Source of the DNA: UBA8110 sp964597275
GTDB taxonomy: Bacteria > SAR324 > NAC60-12
Direction: 5' to 3'
DNA: 14,834 nucleotides
Assembly (NCBI GenBank): GCA_964597275.1
Contig: CAZQXS010000090.1
Location: 1 to 14,834, forward strand
The position numbers and the translations under genes are program-made. Below the pieces are notes generated by a model that saw only the letters and a list, made by a program, of their open reading frames with translations, was not told the origin of the DNA and did not search any database. This document shows positions 6,733 to 13,579 of the stretch, one piece after another. Position 1 is the first letter of the stretch. The number at the start of each line of letters is the position of its first letter.

Positions 6733-9180
6733 ATGAGCGAACCCCTTCCGAAGCACGCCCAGATTGTGGTGATCGGCGGTGGCATCATGGGGTGTAGCAC
6801 CGCGTACCACCTCACGAAAAACGGCTGCTGCGACGTGGTCCTGCTGGAGCGCGCCAAGCTCACGAGCGGCACGACCTGGCACTCTGCCGCGCAGGTGCGG
6901 CAGCTTCGCTCCACTGAAAGCCTCACGCGGCTCGTGCAGCACAGCGTGGAACTCTATTCCTCGCTTGAGGCTGAAACCGGACAGGCCACGGGCTGGAAGC
7001 AGACGGGCAGCCTGAGCATCGCCACCAACCCCGACCGCCTCACGCACATCCGGCGGCAGGCGTCACTCTCGCGGGCCTTCGGAGTTGGTGCAGAGGAAAT
7101 CCCGGTTTCGGAAGCGGCTGCAAAATGGCCGCTGATGCGCTCGGACGACGTGATCGGCGCGGTGCATTCGCCCTCGGATGGCCGGGTCAGCCCCAGCGAC
7201 GTGTGCGCCGCGCTCGTCAAGGGGGCGACTTCGCGGAGCTTGCGTGTCTTCGAGGACACACCCGTGACGGGCATCCGCACGGAAAACGGACGGGTCGCCG
7301 CCGTGCAGACCGCGCAGGGCGAGATCACTTGCGAAACCATCGTCAACTGTGCCGGACTCTGGGGGCACCGGATTGCCGGCATGGCGGGAGTGTCCGCCCC
7401 GCTCCACGCCTGCGAGCATTTTTACCTGCTCACCGAGCCGATGGCCTCCGTCACCGGACCTCTGCCCACGCTCAGCGATCACGACGGCCACCTCTACCTG
7501 CGAGACGAAGGCGGGGGGTTGCTGGTGGGCTGCTTCGAGCCGAAGGGCAAGCCGCTCGACCTCGAACAACTTCCGGAGGATTTCGCCTTCGGTCTGCTTC
7601 CGGAAGATTGGGAACACCTCGAACCGATCCTCAATCACGCGCTGCATCGCATTCCCGAACTGGAGCAGACGGGCATGAAGCTGCTGCTCAACGGCCCGGA
7701 GAGCTTCACCCCAGACGACCGGTTTCTGCTGGGCGAATCCCCGGAACTGCGCGGCTTTTTCCTGGGTTGCGGGATGTGTTCGGTGGGCATCGCCACAGGC
7801 GGCGGAGCCGGACGCGCACTGGCCGAGTGGATTCTCGCCGGAGAGCCGTCGATGGACCTCTGGCCCGTGGACATCCGGCGCTTTCCTCCCGCACAAAATG
7901 CACTGCGCACCCTGCGGGAACGTGCCCCGGAAACGCTCGCCCTGCACTACGCCGTCAGCTTTCCCGGACGCCAGCACCAGACCGCCCGCAACCTGCGGCT
8001 CAGCCCGTTGCATTCCCGGCTTGCAGCCGCCGGGGCGGAGTTTGGCGCACGCATGGGCTGGGAGCGTCCCCGCTGGTTCAACCCGGAACAGCACCCCACC
8101 GCCCCTGAGTTGAGCTTTGGGAAACCGGGCTGGGATTCTCTTCACGCTGAGGAACACCGGGCAGCGCGTGAGGCCGTCGCGCTCTTTGACCAGTCCACCT
8201 TCGGAAAGCTGCTCGTGCAAGGGCGCGACGCGGAGACTGCGCTTCAGCGACTCTGCGCGAACGACGTTTCCAAGGCCGCCCGCCGTGTGGTGTATTCCGG
8301 AATGCTCAATCCGCAGGGCGGCTACGAAAGCGATCTCACGCTGATGCAGCTAGAGGCCGAAAGCTTTTTACTCATCACTGGAACCGGACAGCCCGTGCGG
8401 GACCGCGACTGGATTCGCCGCAACCTCCTGCCCGACGAACATGTCACGGTCGCTGACGTGACCAGTGCCCATGCCGTGATCAGCCTTGCCGGGCCAAACT
8501 CGCGGGAACTGTTGAACCGTGTCAGCCCGGATGATTTCTCCAGCACCGGATTTCCGCACTACACGCATCGCACGGTCGAAGTCGGCCCGGCCCTCGTGCG
8601 GGCGGCGCGGCTCTCCTACGTCGGGGAACTGGGTTGGGAACTCTACATCCCCAGCGAATCGGCAGTTCCGGTCTTCGATACGCTCTGCGAGGCTGGACGC
8701 GATCTCGGCCTCAAGCTCGCAGGCACGGAAGCCCTCGGTTCGCTGCGGACCGAAAAGGGCTACCGCGCCTGGGGGCATGAAATCGGCCCGGACGACACCC
8801 CCTTGCAGGCCGGGCTGGAGTTTGCGGTGCGCTTCGGCAAACCGGGATCGTTCATCGGCAAGGAAGCCCTGCTCCGGCAAAAAGCCCAAGGCGTGTCGCG
8901 GCGGCTGGTGTTGTTCACCCTCGCTGACCCCGAAGCGCACCCACACGGCGGAGAACCGATTTGGCGGCAAGACACGCTGGTGGGACGAACCACCTCCGGA
9001 GCCTTTGGGCACACGCTCGATTGCGCGGTGGCGATGGGCTACGTCCGGATCACCGAGGGCGGGCTGGACGCGATGCTGGACGCTGGCGGCTTCGAGGTCG
9101 AAATCGCCTGCGAGCGCTTTGCCGCACAGGCCTCGCTGGACGCGCCCTATGATCCCGAAAATGGCCGACCCCGGTTGTAG
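6733..9180 (+). CDS. Dimethylglycine/sarcosine dehydrogenase-type FAD protein with GcvT domain
   Basis: Members of this family oxidatively demethylate N-methylated glycines and transfer the one-carbon unit to tetrahydrofolate. The 815-residue product has the full layout. A DAO-type FAD domain comes first, with the dinucleotide motif IVVIGGGIMG (residues 11-20). A short central linker domain follows (about 370-430), then a GcvT-like aminomethyltransferase domain with its C-terminal barrel (about 440-810). GTTWHSA carries H50, at the position of the histidine that binds FAD covalently in mammalian DMGDH and SARDH. VGELGWELYIPSE and SLRTEKGYRAWGHEI are typical of the GcvT half. The ATG at 6733 has no clear Shine-Dalgarno. 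An amino-acid transporter follows but has its own promoter. Whether the substrate is dimethylglycine, sarcosine or another methylated amine cannot be told from sequence alone. Confidence 0.9.
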   Translation: MSEPLPKHAQIVVIGGGIMGCSTAYHLTKNGCCDVVLLERAKLTSGTTWHSAAQVRQLRSTESLTRLVQHSVELYSSLEAETGQATGWKQTGSLSIATNPDRLTHIRRQASLSRAFGVGAEEIPVSEAAAKWPLMRSDDVIGAVHSPSDGRVSPSDVCAALVKGATSRSLRVFEDTPVTGIRTENGRVAAVQTAQGEITCETIVNCAGLWGHRIAGMAGVSAPLHACEHFYLLTEPMASVTGPLPTLSDHDGHLYLRDEGGGLLVGCFEPKGKPLDLEQLPEDFAFGLLPEDWEHLEPILNHALHRIPELEQTGMKLLLNGPESFTPDDRFLLGESPELRGFFLGCGMCSVGIATGGGAGRALAEWILAGEPSMDLWPVDIRRFPPAQNALRTLRERAPETLALHYAVSFPGRQHQTARNLRLSPLHSRLAAAGAEFGARMGWERPRWFNPEQHPTAPELSFGKPGWDSLHAEEHRAAREAVALFDQSTFGKLLVQGRDAETALQRLCANDVSKAARRVVYSGMLNPQGGYESDLTLMQLEAESFLLITGTGQPVRDRDWIRRNLLPDEHVTVADVTSAHAVISLAGPNSRELLNRVSPDDFSSTGFPHYTHRTVEVGPALVRAARLSYVGELGWELYIPSESAVPVFDTLCEAGRDLGLKLAGTEALGSLRTEKGYRAWGHEIGPDDTPLQAGLEFAVRFGKPGSFIGKEALLRQKAQGVSRRLVLFTLADPEAHPHGGEPIWRQDTLVGRTTSGAFGHTLDCAVAMGYVRITEGGLDAMLDAGGFEVEIACERFAAQASLDAPYDPENGRPRL

Positions 9181-9210
9181 CTCCAGTAAAACCATCACCT
9201 GAAACAAATT

Positions 9211-9227
9211 TTGGTTGACTCAACCAA
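9211..9227. promoter_or_regulatory. Perfect 17-nt palindromic operator candidate
   Basis: TTGGTTGA-C-TCAACCAA is a perfect inverted repeat with 8-nt arms around one central base. It contains the -35 hexamer TTGACT (9215-9220) of the transporter promoter. This is where a dimeric repressor would block RNA polymerase. The TGGT...ACCA edges recall GntR/FadR-type operators, but the regulator is not encoded in the window. Confidence 0.7.
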
Positions 9228-9243
9228 GGAGATCGGTTACATA
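9215..9243 (+). promoter_or_regulatory. Promoter of the amino-acid transporter operon
   Basis: TTGACT (9215-9220, five of six matches) is followed after 17 nt by TACATA (9238-9243) in an A/T-rich stretch running to 9249. The -10 is only a fair match and could be shifted by a few bases (CATATT at 9240). The predicted leader is about 85 nt and holds a small hairpin, CCGCC (9297-9301) with GGCGG (9306-9310). Confidence 0.65.
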
Positions 9244-9339
9244 TTTTTTCAGTGGAGGTTCGCTTTCGGTTTTTGGGCGAGTTTCTGTTGAACCCTCCGC
9301 CTTTGGGCGGGCAATGAACCTTTTGCAAAGGAGCAAATG

Positions 9340-10103
9340 ATGAGCAAGTGGATGAAGGCACTGTGGCGCACTTCGGTGATGGCCGCACTGGCCTCGGCGT
9401 TCACGCTGGGCAGCGCCGCCGTGGCGGGGCAATGCACGAACGACGTGTGGAACAAGGTGATGAAGCGCGGCAAGATCGTGGTGGGCGTGAAGGCCGACTA
9501 CAAGCCGTGGGGCTACCGCAGTTCCAGCGGCGAACTGGTGGGCATGGAGATTGACATGGCGAAGGACGTGGCCGCCGCCATGAACGTGGACTTGGAAATG
9601 GTTCCGGTCCAGTCCTCGAATCGTATGCAGTTCCTCAATCAGGGCAAAATTGACATGATGATCGCCACCATGTCCGACCGCCTGGACCGCCGCAAGATTG
9701 TCGGCATCACCCAGCCGAACTACTACACGTCCGGAACCAACGTGATGTCTCCGAAGGCGCTGGGCCTGACCTCGTGGGAAGACCTGCGCGGCAAGCCCGT
9801 CTGTGGCAAGCAGGGTGCGTTCTACAACAAGATCGTCGCCGACCGCTATGGTGCGAAGATCACCGCCTTCACCGGAAACGCCGAGGCCAAGCAGGCGTTG
9901 CGTGACAAGAAGTGCATCGCGTGGGTCTATGACGACTCCTCCATCATGTCCGACCTCTCTTCGGGCAACTGGAACGATTTCGAAATGCCCCTTGCGTCCG
10001 AGGACGACAATCCTTGGGGGCTTGCCGTCCCGGTGGCCGAGAAGGACTGCATCTTCGGCAACTTCATGTCCGGGATGACCTACAACTGGCACCAGTCGGG
10101 CCG
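9340..10103 (+). CDS. Polar amino-acid ABC transporter substrate-binding protein (3' end missing)
   Basis: This periplasmic family 3 solute-binding protein captures a polar amino acid for the permeases encoded downstream. A Sec signal peptide (KWMKALWRTSVMAALASAF...) ends at AVA before GQC. The mature protein shows RGKIVVGVKADYKPWGY, GELVGMEIDMAKDVA and GKIDMMIATMSDRLDRR, all typical of this family, then a second lobe with GLTSWEDLRGKPVCGKQGAFYN. Two adjacent ATGs exist. AAAGGAG (9327-9333) lies 6 nt from the ATG at 9340 but only 3 nt from the one at 9337, so 9340 is preferred. The sequence breaks at TYNWHQSG where the N run begins, so perhaps 20-30 residues and the stop are missing. The frame after the gap is not binding-protein sequence. 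The exact ligand is unknown. Confidence 0.92.
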
Positions 10104-10203
10104 NNNNNNNNNNNNNNNNNNNNNNNNNNNNNNNNNNNNNNNNNNNNNNNNNNNNNNNNNNNNNNNNNNNNNNNNNNNNNNNNNNNNNNNNNNNNNNNNN
10201 NNN
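10104..10203. other. Scaffold gap (100 N)
   Basis: Exactly 100 undetermined bases interrupt the transporter operon between the binding protein and the first permease. The round number is the usual placeholder for unknown length, so the true distance may be shorter or longer. The two sides fit together as binding protein and permease of one transporter, which supports the join. Confidence 0.97.
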
Positions 10204-10220
10204 CCTGTGCCTTTCTTGTC

Positions 10221-10264
10221 GGCGACCGGAGCGGCCTCGGCTGTTGCGGTCGCCTTCTTTTTTT
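10221..10264 (+). terminator. Hairpin plus T-run between binding protein and permease
   Basis: GGCGACCG (10221-10228) and CGGTCGCC (10247-10254) form a perfect 8-bp stem around an 18-nt loop, followed by TTCTTTTTTT (10255-10264). This is intrinsic-terminator architecture 16 nt before the permease ATG. Partial termination here would give more binding protein than membrane components, as known for other ABC operons. It could instead be a 3' stabilising hairpin for the binding-protein mRNA. Confidence 0.8.
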
Positions 10265-10280
10265 CAGACACGATTCGGGG

Positions 10281-11036
10281 ATGCTGGAATCCTTCAGCCA
10301 GTACTTTTTGACGCTCTACGAGGGTAACCCCAAGTGGAACTTCATCTTCTTCTACGATCCGGTGCAGTGGGACCGGGTGGTGGAGGGGTTTTGGAATACG
10401 GTTCTGCTCTCGCTGGTCTGCGTGATCCTGAGCGTGGTCCTCGGCGTGGTGGGCGCGTGGTTGCAGACGCTTCCGAACCGAACCGTGCGCTCGTTGGTGC
10501 AGGGCTACATCCAGTTCTTCCGCAACACGCCCCCACTGATTCAACTGCTGTTCTTCTACTTCGCCCTCGGGCAGTTCACCCCGACCTACTCGCCGGACGG
10601 CTGGCTGGAGGTGCCGATCATCTCCAACGTCGGCTGGGCGATCATCTCGCTCTCGTTTTTCGCGGGCGCGTTCAATGTCGAAATCTTTCGGGCCGGGATC
10701 GAGGCGATTCCGGAATCCACCAAGGAGGCATCCGAGGCACTGGGCTTCAGCCGCCTGCAAACCTATCGGTACATCGTGCTGCCGCTCGCCTTCCGCGTGA
10801 GTCTGCCCGCGCTCAACAACAACCTCGTCAACCTCGTCAAGACCACCACGCAGGCGATGGCGATTGCGGTTCCGGAACTGCTCTACCAAATGGTGAGCAT
10901 CTACAACGACTACTCGACCGCCATGAACGCCTCGATGCTCCTGCTCTTCTTCGTGTACATCATGCTGGTGGGCATCCTCGTCTTCGGGATGCACCACTGG
11001 GAAAAGGCGATGACCATTCCGGGCTACGGGGGTTGA
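10281..11036 (+). CDS. Polar amino-acid ABC transporter permease 1
   Basis: This is an inner-membrane subunit forming half of the translocation channel. The 251-residue product has a periplasmic or interfacial N-terminal stretch, then several hydrophobic segments (starting at VLLSLVCVILSVVLGVV, residues 41-57). FFRNTPPLIQLLFF is typical of the His/Glu/Gln/Arg permease family. The EAA loop that contacts the ATPase is at residues 149-168 (EASEALG...IVLP). I take the ATG at 10281 because the downstream sequence looks like a complete permease and the upstream sequence is the hairpin. There is no good Shine-Dalgarno (GGGG abuts the ATG). A start hidden in the gap cannot be fully excluded. The second permease begins 1 nt after the stop. 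Confidence 0.92.
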   Translation: MLESFSQYFLTLYEGNPKWNFIFFYDPVQWDRVVEGFWNTVLLSLVCVILSVVLGVVGAWLQTLPNRTVRSLVQGYIQFFRNTPPLIQLLFFYFALGQFTPTYSPDGWLEVPIISNVGWAIISLSFFAGAFNVEIFRAGIEAIPESTKEASEALGFSRLQTYRYIVLPLAFRVSLPALNNNLVNLVKTTTQAMAIAVPELLYQMVSIYNDYSTAMNASMLLLFFVYIMLVGILVFGMHHWEKAMTIPGYGG

Positions 11037-11037
11037 G

Positions 11038-11922
11038 ATGTCTCGATTCTGTCTCCACTCTCAGCAAACCGACTTTCCGGTGCTGCTGCCCTTCCGGGGC
11101 CGGGCCGCAGGCGAACCCGCCGACCTGCGCTTCAGCCACTGGCTGACTTCGCTCTCACCGCGAGTGCTGCTACTGCTGACCGCATTGGCGTGCCTGTATC
11201 CGATGGCGGTGTGGGCGCAGTCCAAGTTCACGATGACGGATGCGTTTGCCGCGCTCTGGCATTGGCTGCCCTTCATCGTCTTGGGGGGGTTTGTGATGAA
11301 CCTCGTGATCAGCTTTTTCACGATGGCAATTGGCACGGTAGCGGGAGTGCTGCTCGGCTTGGGACAGATGTCCGTCTTCCCGCCCGTGCGCAGGCTCTCG
11401 TGGTTCGCCACCCAGCTTTTCCGCAACTCCCCGTGGCTGGTGCTGCTCTTCATCGTCATGCTCACCTTTCCGTTTGAAATCGAGATTGGCGACCACATCA
11501 TCCCCATCCCGGACTGGATGAAGGCGGTTTTCGGGCTGTCGTTGCCGATCATGGCGAACATCTCCGAGGTCGTGCGCGGCGCGGTGCAGTCCGTGCCCAC
11601 CGGACAATGGGAGGCGGCGGAGTCGCTCGCCTTCTCGCGCCGTCAGACGCTCTGGCAGATCATCCTGCCGCAGTGCTTCAAGCGCATGATCCCCCCGTGG
11701 ATGAACTGGTACGCGATCCTGACGATGGCCACCCCGCTCGTGTCGTTGCTCGGCGTGGAGGAGATCGTCACGCTCTCACGGCAGGCGATGGCCGCTGAAA
11801 GCGACCACCCGGAACTGCTCGTGCCCTTCTTCGGCTTCTCGCTCGTGATCTTCTTCGCCTACTGCTACCCCATTGCCCGCTGGACCCTCAAGCTGGAAGA
11901 ACGCTACTCTGTGAAATTGTGA
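11038..11922 (+). CDS. Polar amino-acid ABC transporter permease 2
   Basis: This is the second channel subunit, 294 residues. A cytoplasmic N-terminal extension of about 40 residues precedes the first hydrophobic segment (VLLLLTALACLYPMAVWA). The core follows with FRNSPWLVLLFIV, equivalent to the FRNTPPL segment of permease 1. The EAA loop is at residues 192-211 (EAAESLAFS...IILP). The ATG starts 1 nt after the stop of permease 1 with a G-rich stretch upstream, indicating coupled translation. Its stop TGA overlaps the GTG of the ATPase gene. Two distinct permeases per transporter are usual in the Aap/Bzt/Glt-type systems, though their permeases can be longer. I cannot assign the substrate. 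Confidence 0.93.
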   Translation: MSRFCLHSQQTDFPVLLPFRGRAAGEPADLRFSHWLTSLSPRVLLLLTALACLYPMAVWAQSKFTMTDAFAALWHWLPFIVLGGFVMNLVISFFTMAIGTVAGVLLGLGQMSVFPPVRRLSWFATQLFRNSPWLVLLFIVMLTFPFEIEIGDHIIPIPDWMKAVFGLSLPIMANISEVVRGAVQSVPTGQWEAAESLAFSRRQTLWQIILPQCFKRMIPPWMNWYAILTMATPLVSLLGVEEIVTLSRQAMAAESDHPELLVPFFGFSLVIFFAYCYPIARWTLKLEERYSVKL

Positions 11923-12683
11923 CCACCATGACCCACACCAACTGGACCCCGGACCAACCCATCGTCTCGCTCAAGAACGTCCACAAGTCCTTCGGTGACT
12001 TGGAGGTGCTCAAGGGCATCAGCTTTGACGTGATGAAGGGCGAGGTGATCTGCATCATCGGGCCTTCCGGCTCCGGAAAGTCCACGCTGATCCGCTGCAT
12101 CAACGGCCTCAACGACATCAACTCCGGCTCTATCACCGTCCACGGGCAGGAGGTCCACGACCCCAACCTAGACAAGCTGGAACTCCGCAAGAACGTGGGC
12201 ATGGTCTTCCAGCAGTACAACCTCTTTCCGCACAAGACCGCACTGGAGAACGTGATGATGGCTCCGGTGCTGGTGCTGAAGGAATCCAAGGACGTCGCCC
12301 ACGAAAAGGCGCAGACGCTGATCCGCAAGGTGCGGCTGGAGGGCAAGGAGGACAGCTATCCCGGCGAGCTTTCCGGAGGCCAGCAGCAACGTGTGGCCAT
12401 TGCGCGTTCGCTGGCGATGAACCCCGACGTGATGCTCTTTGACGAAGTGACCGCCGCGCTTGATCCGGAAACCGTCAAGGAGGTGCTGGTCACGATCAAG
12501 GAACTCGCCGCCGAGGGCATGACCTGCATCCTCGTCACCCACGAGATGGGATTCGCCCGCGAACTGGCGGACCACATCTACTTCACGGATCGCGGCGTCA
12601 TCGTCGAACACGGCCCGCCCGCGACCTTCTTCACCAAAGCCTCCGACCCGCGCACTCAGGAGTTCCTCAGCCAAATCTTGTGA
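11919..12683 (+). CDS. Polar amino-acid ABC transporter ATP-binding protein
   Basis: This cytoplasmic ATPase drives the importer. The 254-residue product has every nucleotide-binding motif: Walker A GPSGSGKST (48-56), Q-loop glutamine in VFQQYNLFPH (near 98), signature LSGGQQQR (151-158), Walker B VMLFDE (171-176), D-loop region ALDPE and H-loop H208 in THEMGFA. After the Walker B glutamate it reads VTAALDPE, where most relatives have PTSALDPE; valine in place of proline is a minor variant. The GTG at 11919 overlaps the permease 2 stop by 4 nt (GTGA), a coupling arrangement; an ATG at 11928 is the alternative start. It is the last gene of the transporter operon, and no clear terminator follows. 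Confidence 0.95.
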   Translation: MTTMTHTNWTPDQPIVSLKNVHKSFGDLEVLKGISFDVMKGEVICIIGPSGSGKSTLIRCINGLNDINSGSITVHGQEVHDPNLDKLELRKNVGMVFQQYNLFPHKTALENVMMAPVLVLKESKDVAHEKAQTLIRKVRLEGKEDSYPGELSGGQQQRVAIARSLAMNPDVMLFDEVTAALDPETVKEVLVTIKELAAEGMTCILVTHEMGFARELADHIYFTDRGVIVEHGPPATFFTKASDPRTQEFLSQIL

Positions 12684-12733
12684 GAGGCCGACGGTCGGGA
12701 TCACTCCCGTGAAGCCTGTTCCGAAGAAATCCC

Positions 12734-13546
12734 GTGACCTGCCCTGCCCCTGCTGAACTCGATTCCCGCCTGCTTCCCGTGTTGCACGCAACGCTGGAAG
12801 CGGTGCAACCCACGGACTGGACCCTGAAGCCGGACGGCAGTCAGGTCACGGAACTTGATCATGCGCTGCAACAGGCCATCATTGCCGCACTTCAGGAAGT
12901 GACTCCGCAGTATCCAGTGTTGGGCGAAGAGATGGAGGCCGTGCAACAGTCACGTATTTTCGAAGATGCGACCACGCCGTTTTGGGTGCTGGACCCCTTG
13001 GACGGCACAGGGAATTATGCGGCGGGGATTCCGTTTTACTGCACCGCGCTGGCGTTGATAGAAAACCGACGAACGCGGCTGGGCTGGGTGTACGACCCGA
13101 ATCGGCGAGAACGCTTTGCCGCCGTCCGGGGCGAGGGTGCGTGGTTGGGAACGCAACGGCTGGGGCCGAAACCGACTCCTCCCTTGGCCCAGCAGACCCT
13201 TCAGGCGGACCTGAAGCGGCTTCCGGAAACCCTGCGGCGAGCCTTTGCGGAAAAGCCTCCGTACCGCTCCCAGCGCAACTTTGGCGCATCCGCGTTGGAG
13301 TGGTGCTGGATCGCCGCCGGACGGGGACATTTCTACCTGCACGGGCGGCAGCAGCTCTGGGATTACGCCGCCGGGCAACTCATCATGCGCGAAGCCGGGG
13401 GCCAGTGCAACCAACTCAACGGGGAGCCGCTGGAACCACTCGCGCTGGGCACCCGATCCGTGCGGGCCGGACTGGACCCCAACGCCCACACGGAGTGGCA
13501 GGCATGGCTGGAACCTTACCTTGTAACAGCAGTCCAAACCCCGTAA
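12734..13546 (+). CDS. Inositol monophosphatase-family phosphatase
   Basis: Members hydrolyse small phosphates such as inositol-1-phosphate, 3'-phosphoadenosine 5'-phosphate or histidinol phosphate, using Mg2+. The 270-residue product has the complete metal-site set: GEE (64-66), DPLDGT within WVLDPLDGTGNYAAGIP (84-100), and WDYAAG (209-214) followed by REAGG. These motifs fit an active enzyme, but the specific substrate cannot be read from them. The start is a GTG at 12734; no ATG exists near the N-terminus and the ribosome-binding site is weak. It lies 50 nt downstream of the transporter ATPase with no good terminator between, so read-through is possible. Its TAA stop forms part of the -10 box of the next gene. 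Confidence 0.9.
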   Translation: MTCPAPAELDSRLLPVLHATLEAVQPTDWTLKPDGSQVTELDHALQQAIIAALQEVTPQYPVLGEEMEAVQQSRIFEDATTPFWVLDPLDGTGNYAAGIPFYCTALALIENRRTRLGWVYDPNRRERFAAVRGEGAWLGTQRLGPKPTPPLAQQTLQADLKRLPETLRRAFAEKPPYRSQRNFGASALEWCWIAAGRGHFYLHGRQQLWDYAAGQLIMREAGGQCNQLNGEPLEPLALGTRSVRAGLDPNAHTEWQAWLEPYLVTAVQTP

Positions 13547-13558
13547 AATGTAAGGTTC
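13511..13558. repeat. Inverted repeat flanking the rlmN promoter
   Basis: GAACCTTAC (13511-13519) and GTAAGGTTC (13550-13558) are perfect reverse complements separated by 30 nt. Together they bracket the -35 and -10 boxes of the rlmN promoter. This could be a paired operator or a coincidence; repeats of this size are expected a few times by chance in 15 kb. Confidence 0.45.
13521..13549 (+). promoter_or_regulatory. Promoter of rlmN
   Basis: TTGTAA (13521-13526) and TAAAAT (13544-13549) are separated by exactly 17 nt. The -10 matches consensus in five of six positions and the -35 in four. Transcription would start near 13556, about 24 nt before the ATG at 13580. The promoter sits inside the 3' end of the phosphatase gene, and the first three bases of the -10 are that gene's stop codon. 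Confidence 0.7.
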
Positions 13559-13579
13559 ACTTTGAGCCTGCAACTGCTG

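Noticed and set aside
7063..8220. 385-codon minus-strand frame opposite the dehydrogenase
   Set aside because: It is antisense to an unambiguous FAD/GcvT protein, with no motif and shadow composition.
9220..10092. 290-codon minus-strand frame opposite the substrate-binding protein
   Set aside because: It is a His/Val/Gly/Asp-rich shadow of the binding-protein gene and covers its promoter and leader, with no protein-family features.
10204..10280. Minus-strand Lys/Ala-rich segment just after the gap (VSEKKKATATAEAAPVADKKGT), resembling a protein N-terminus
   Set aside because: The lysines come from the T-run and the rest from the GC-rich stem of the plus-strand hairpin, which explains the sequence better. 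It enters the N gap, so it cannot be excluded completely.
12696..12709. Possible terminator after the transporter ATPase (CGGGA-TCAC-TCCCG)
   Set aside because: The stem is only 5 bp and no T-run follows, so it does not qualify as an intrinsic terminator.
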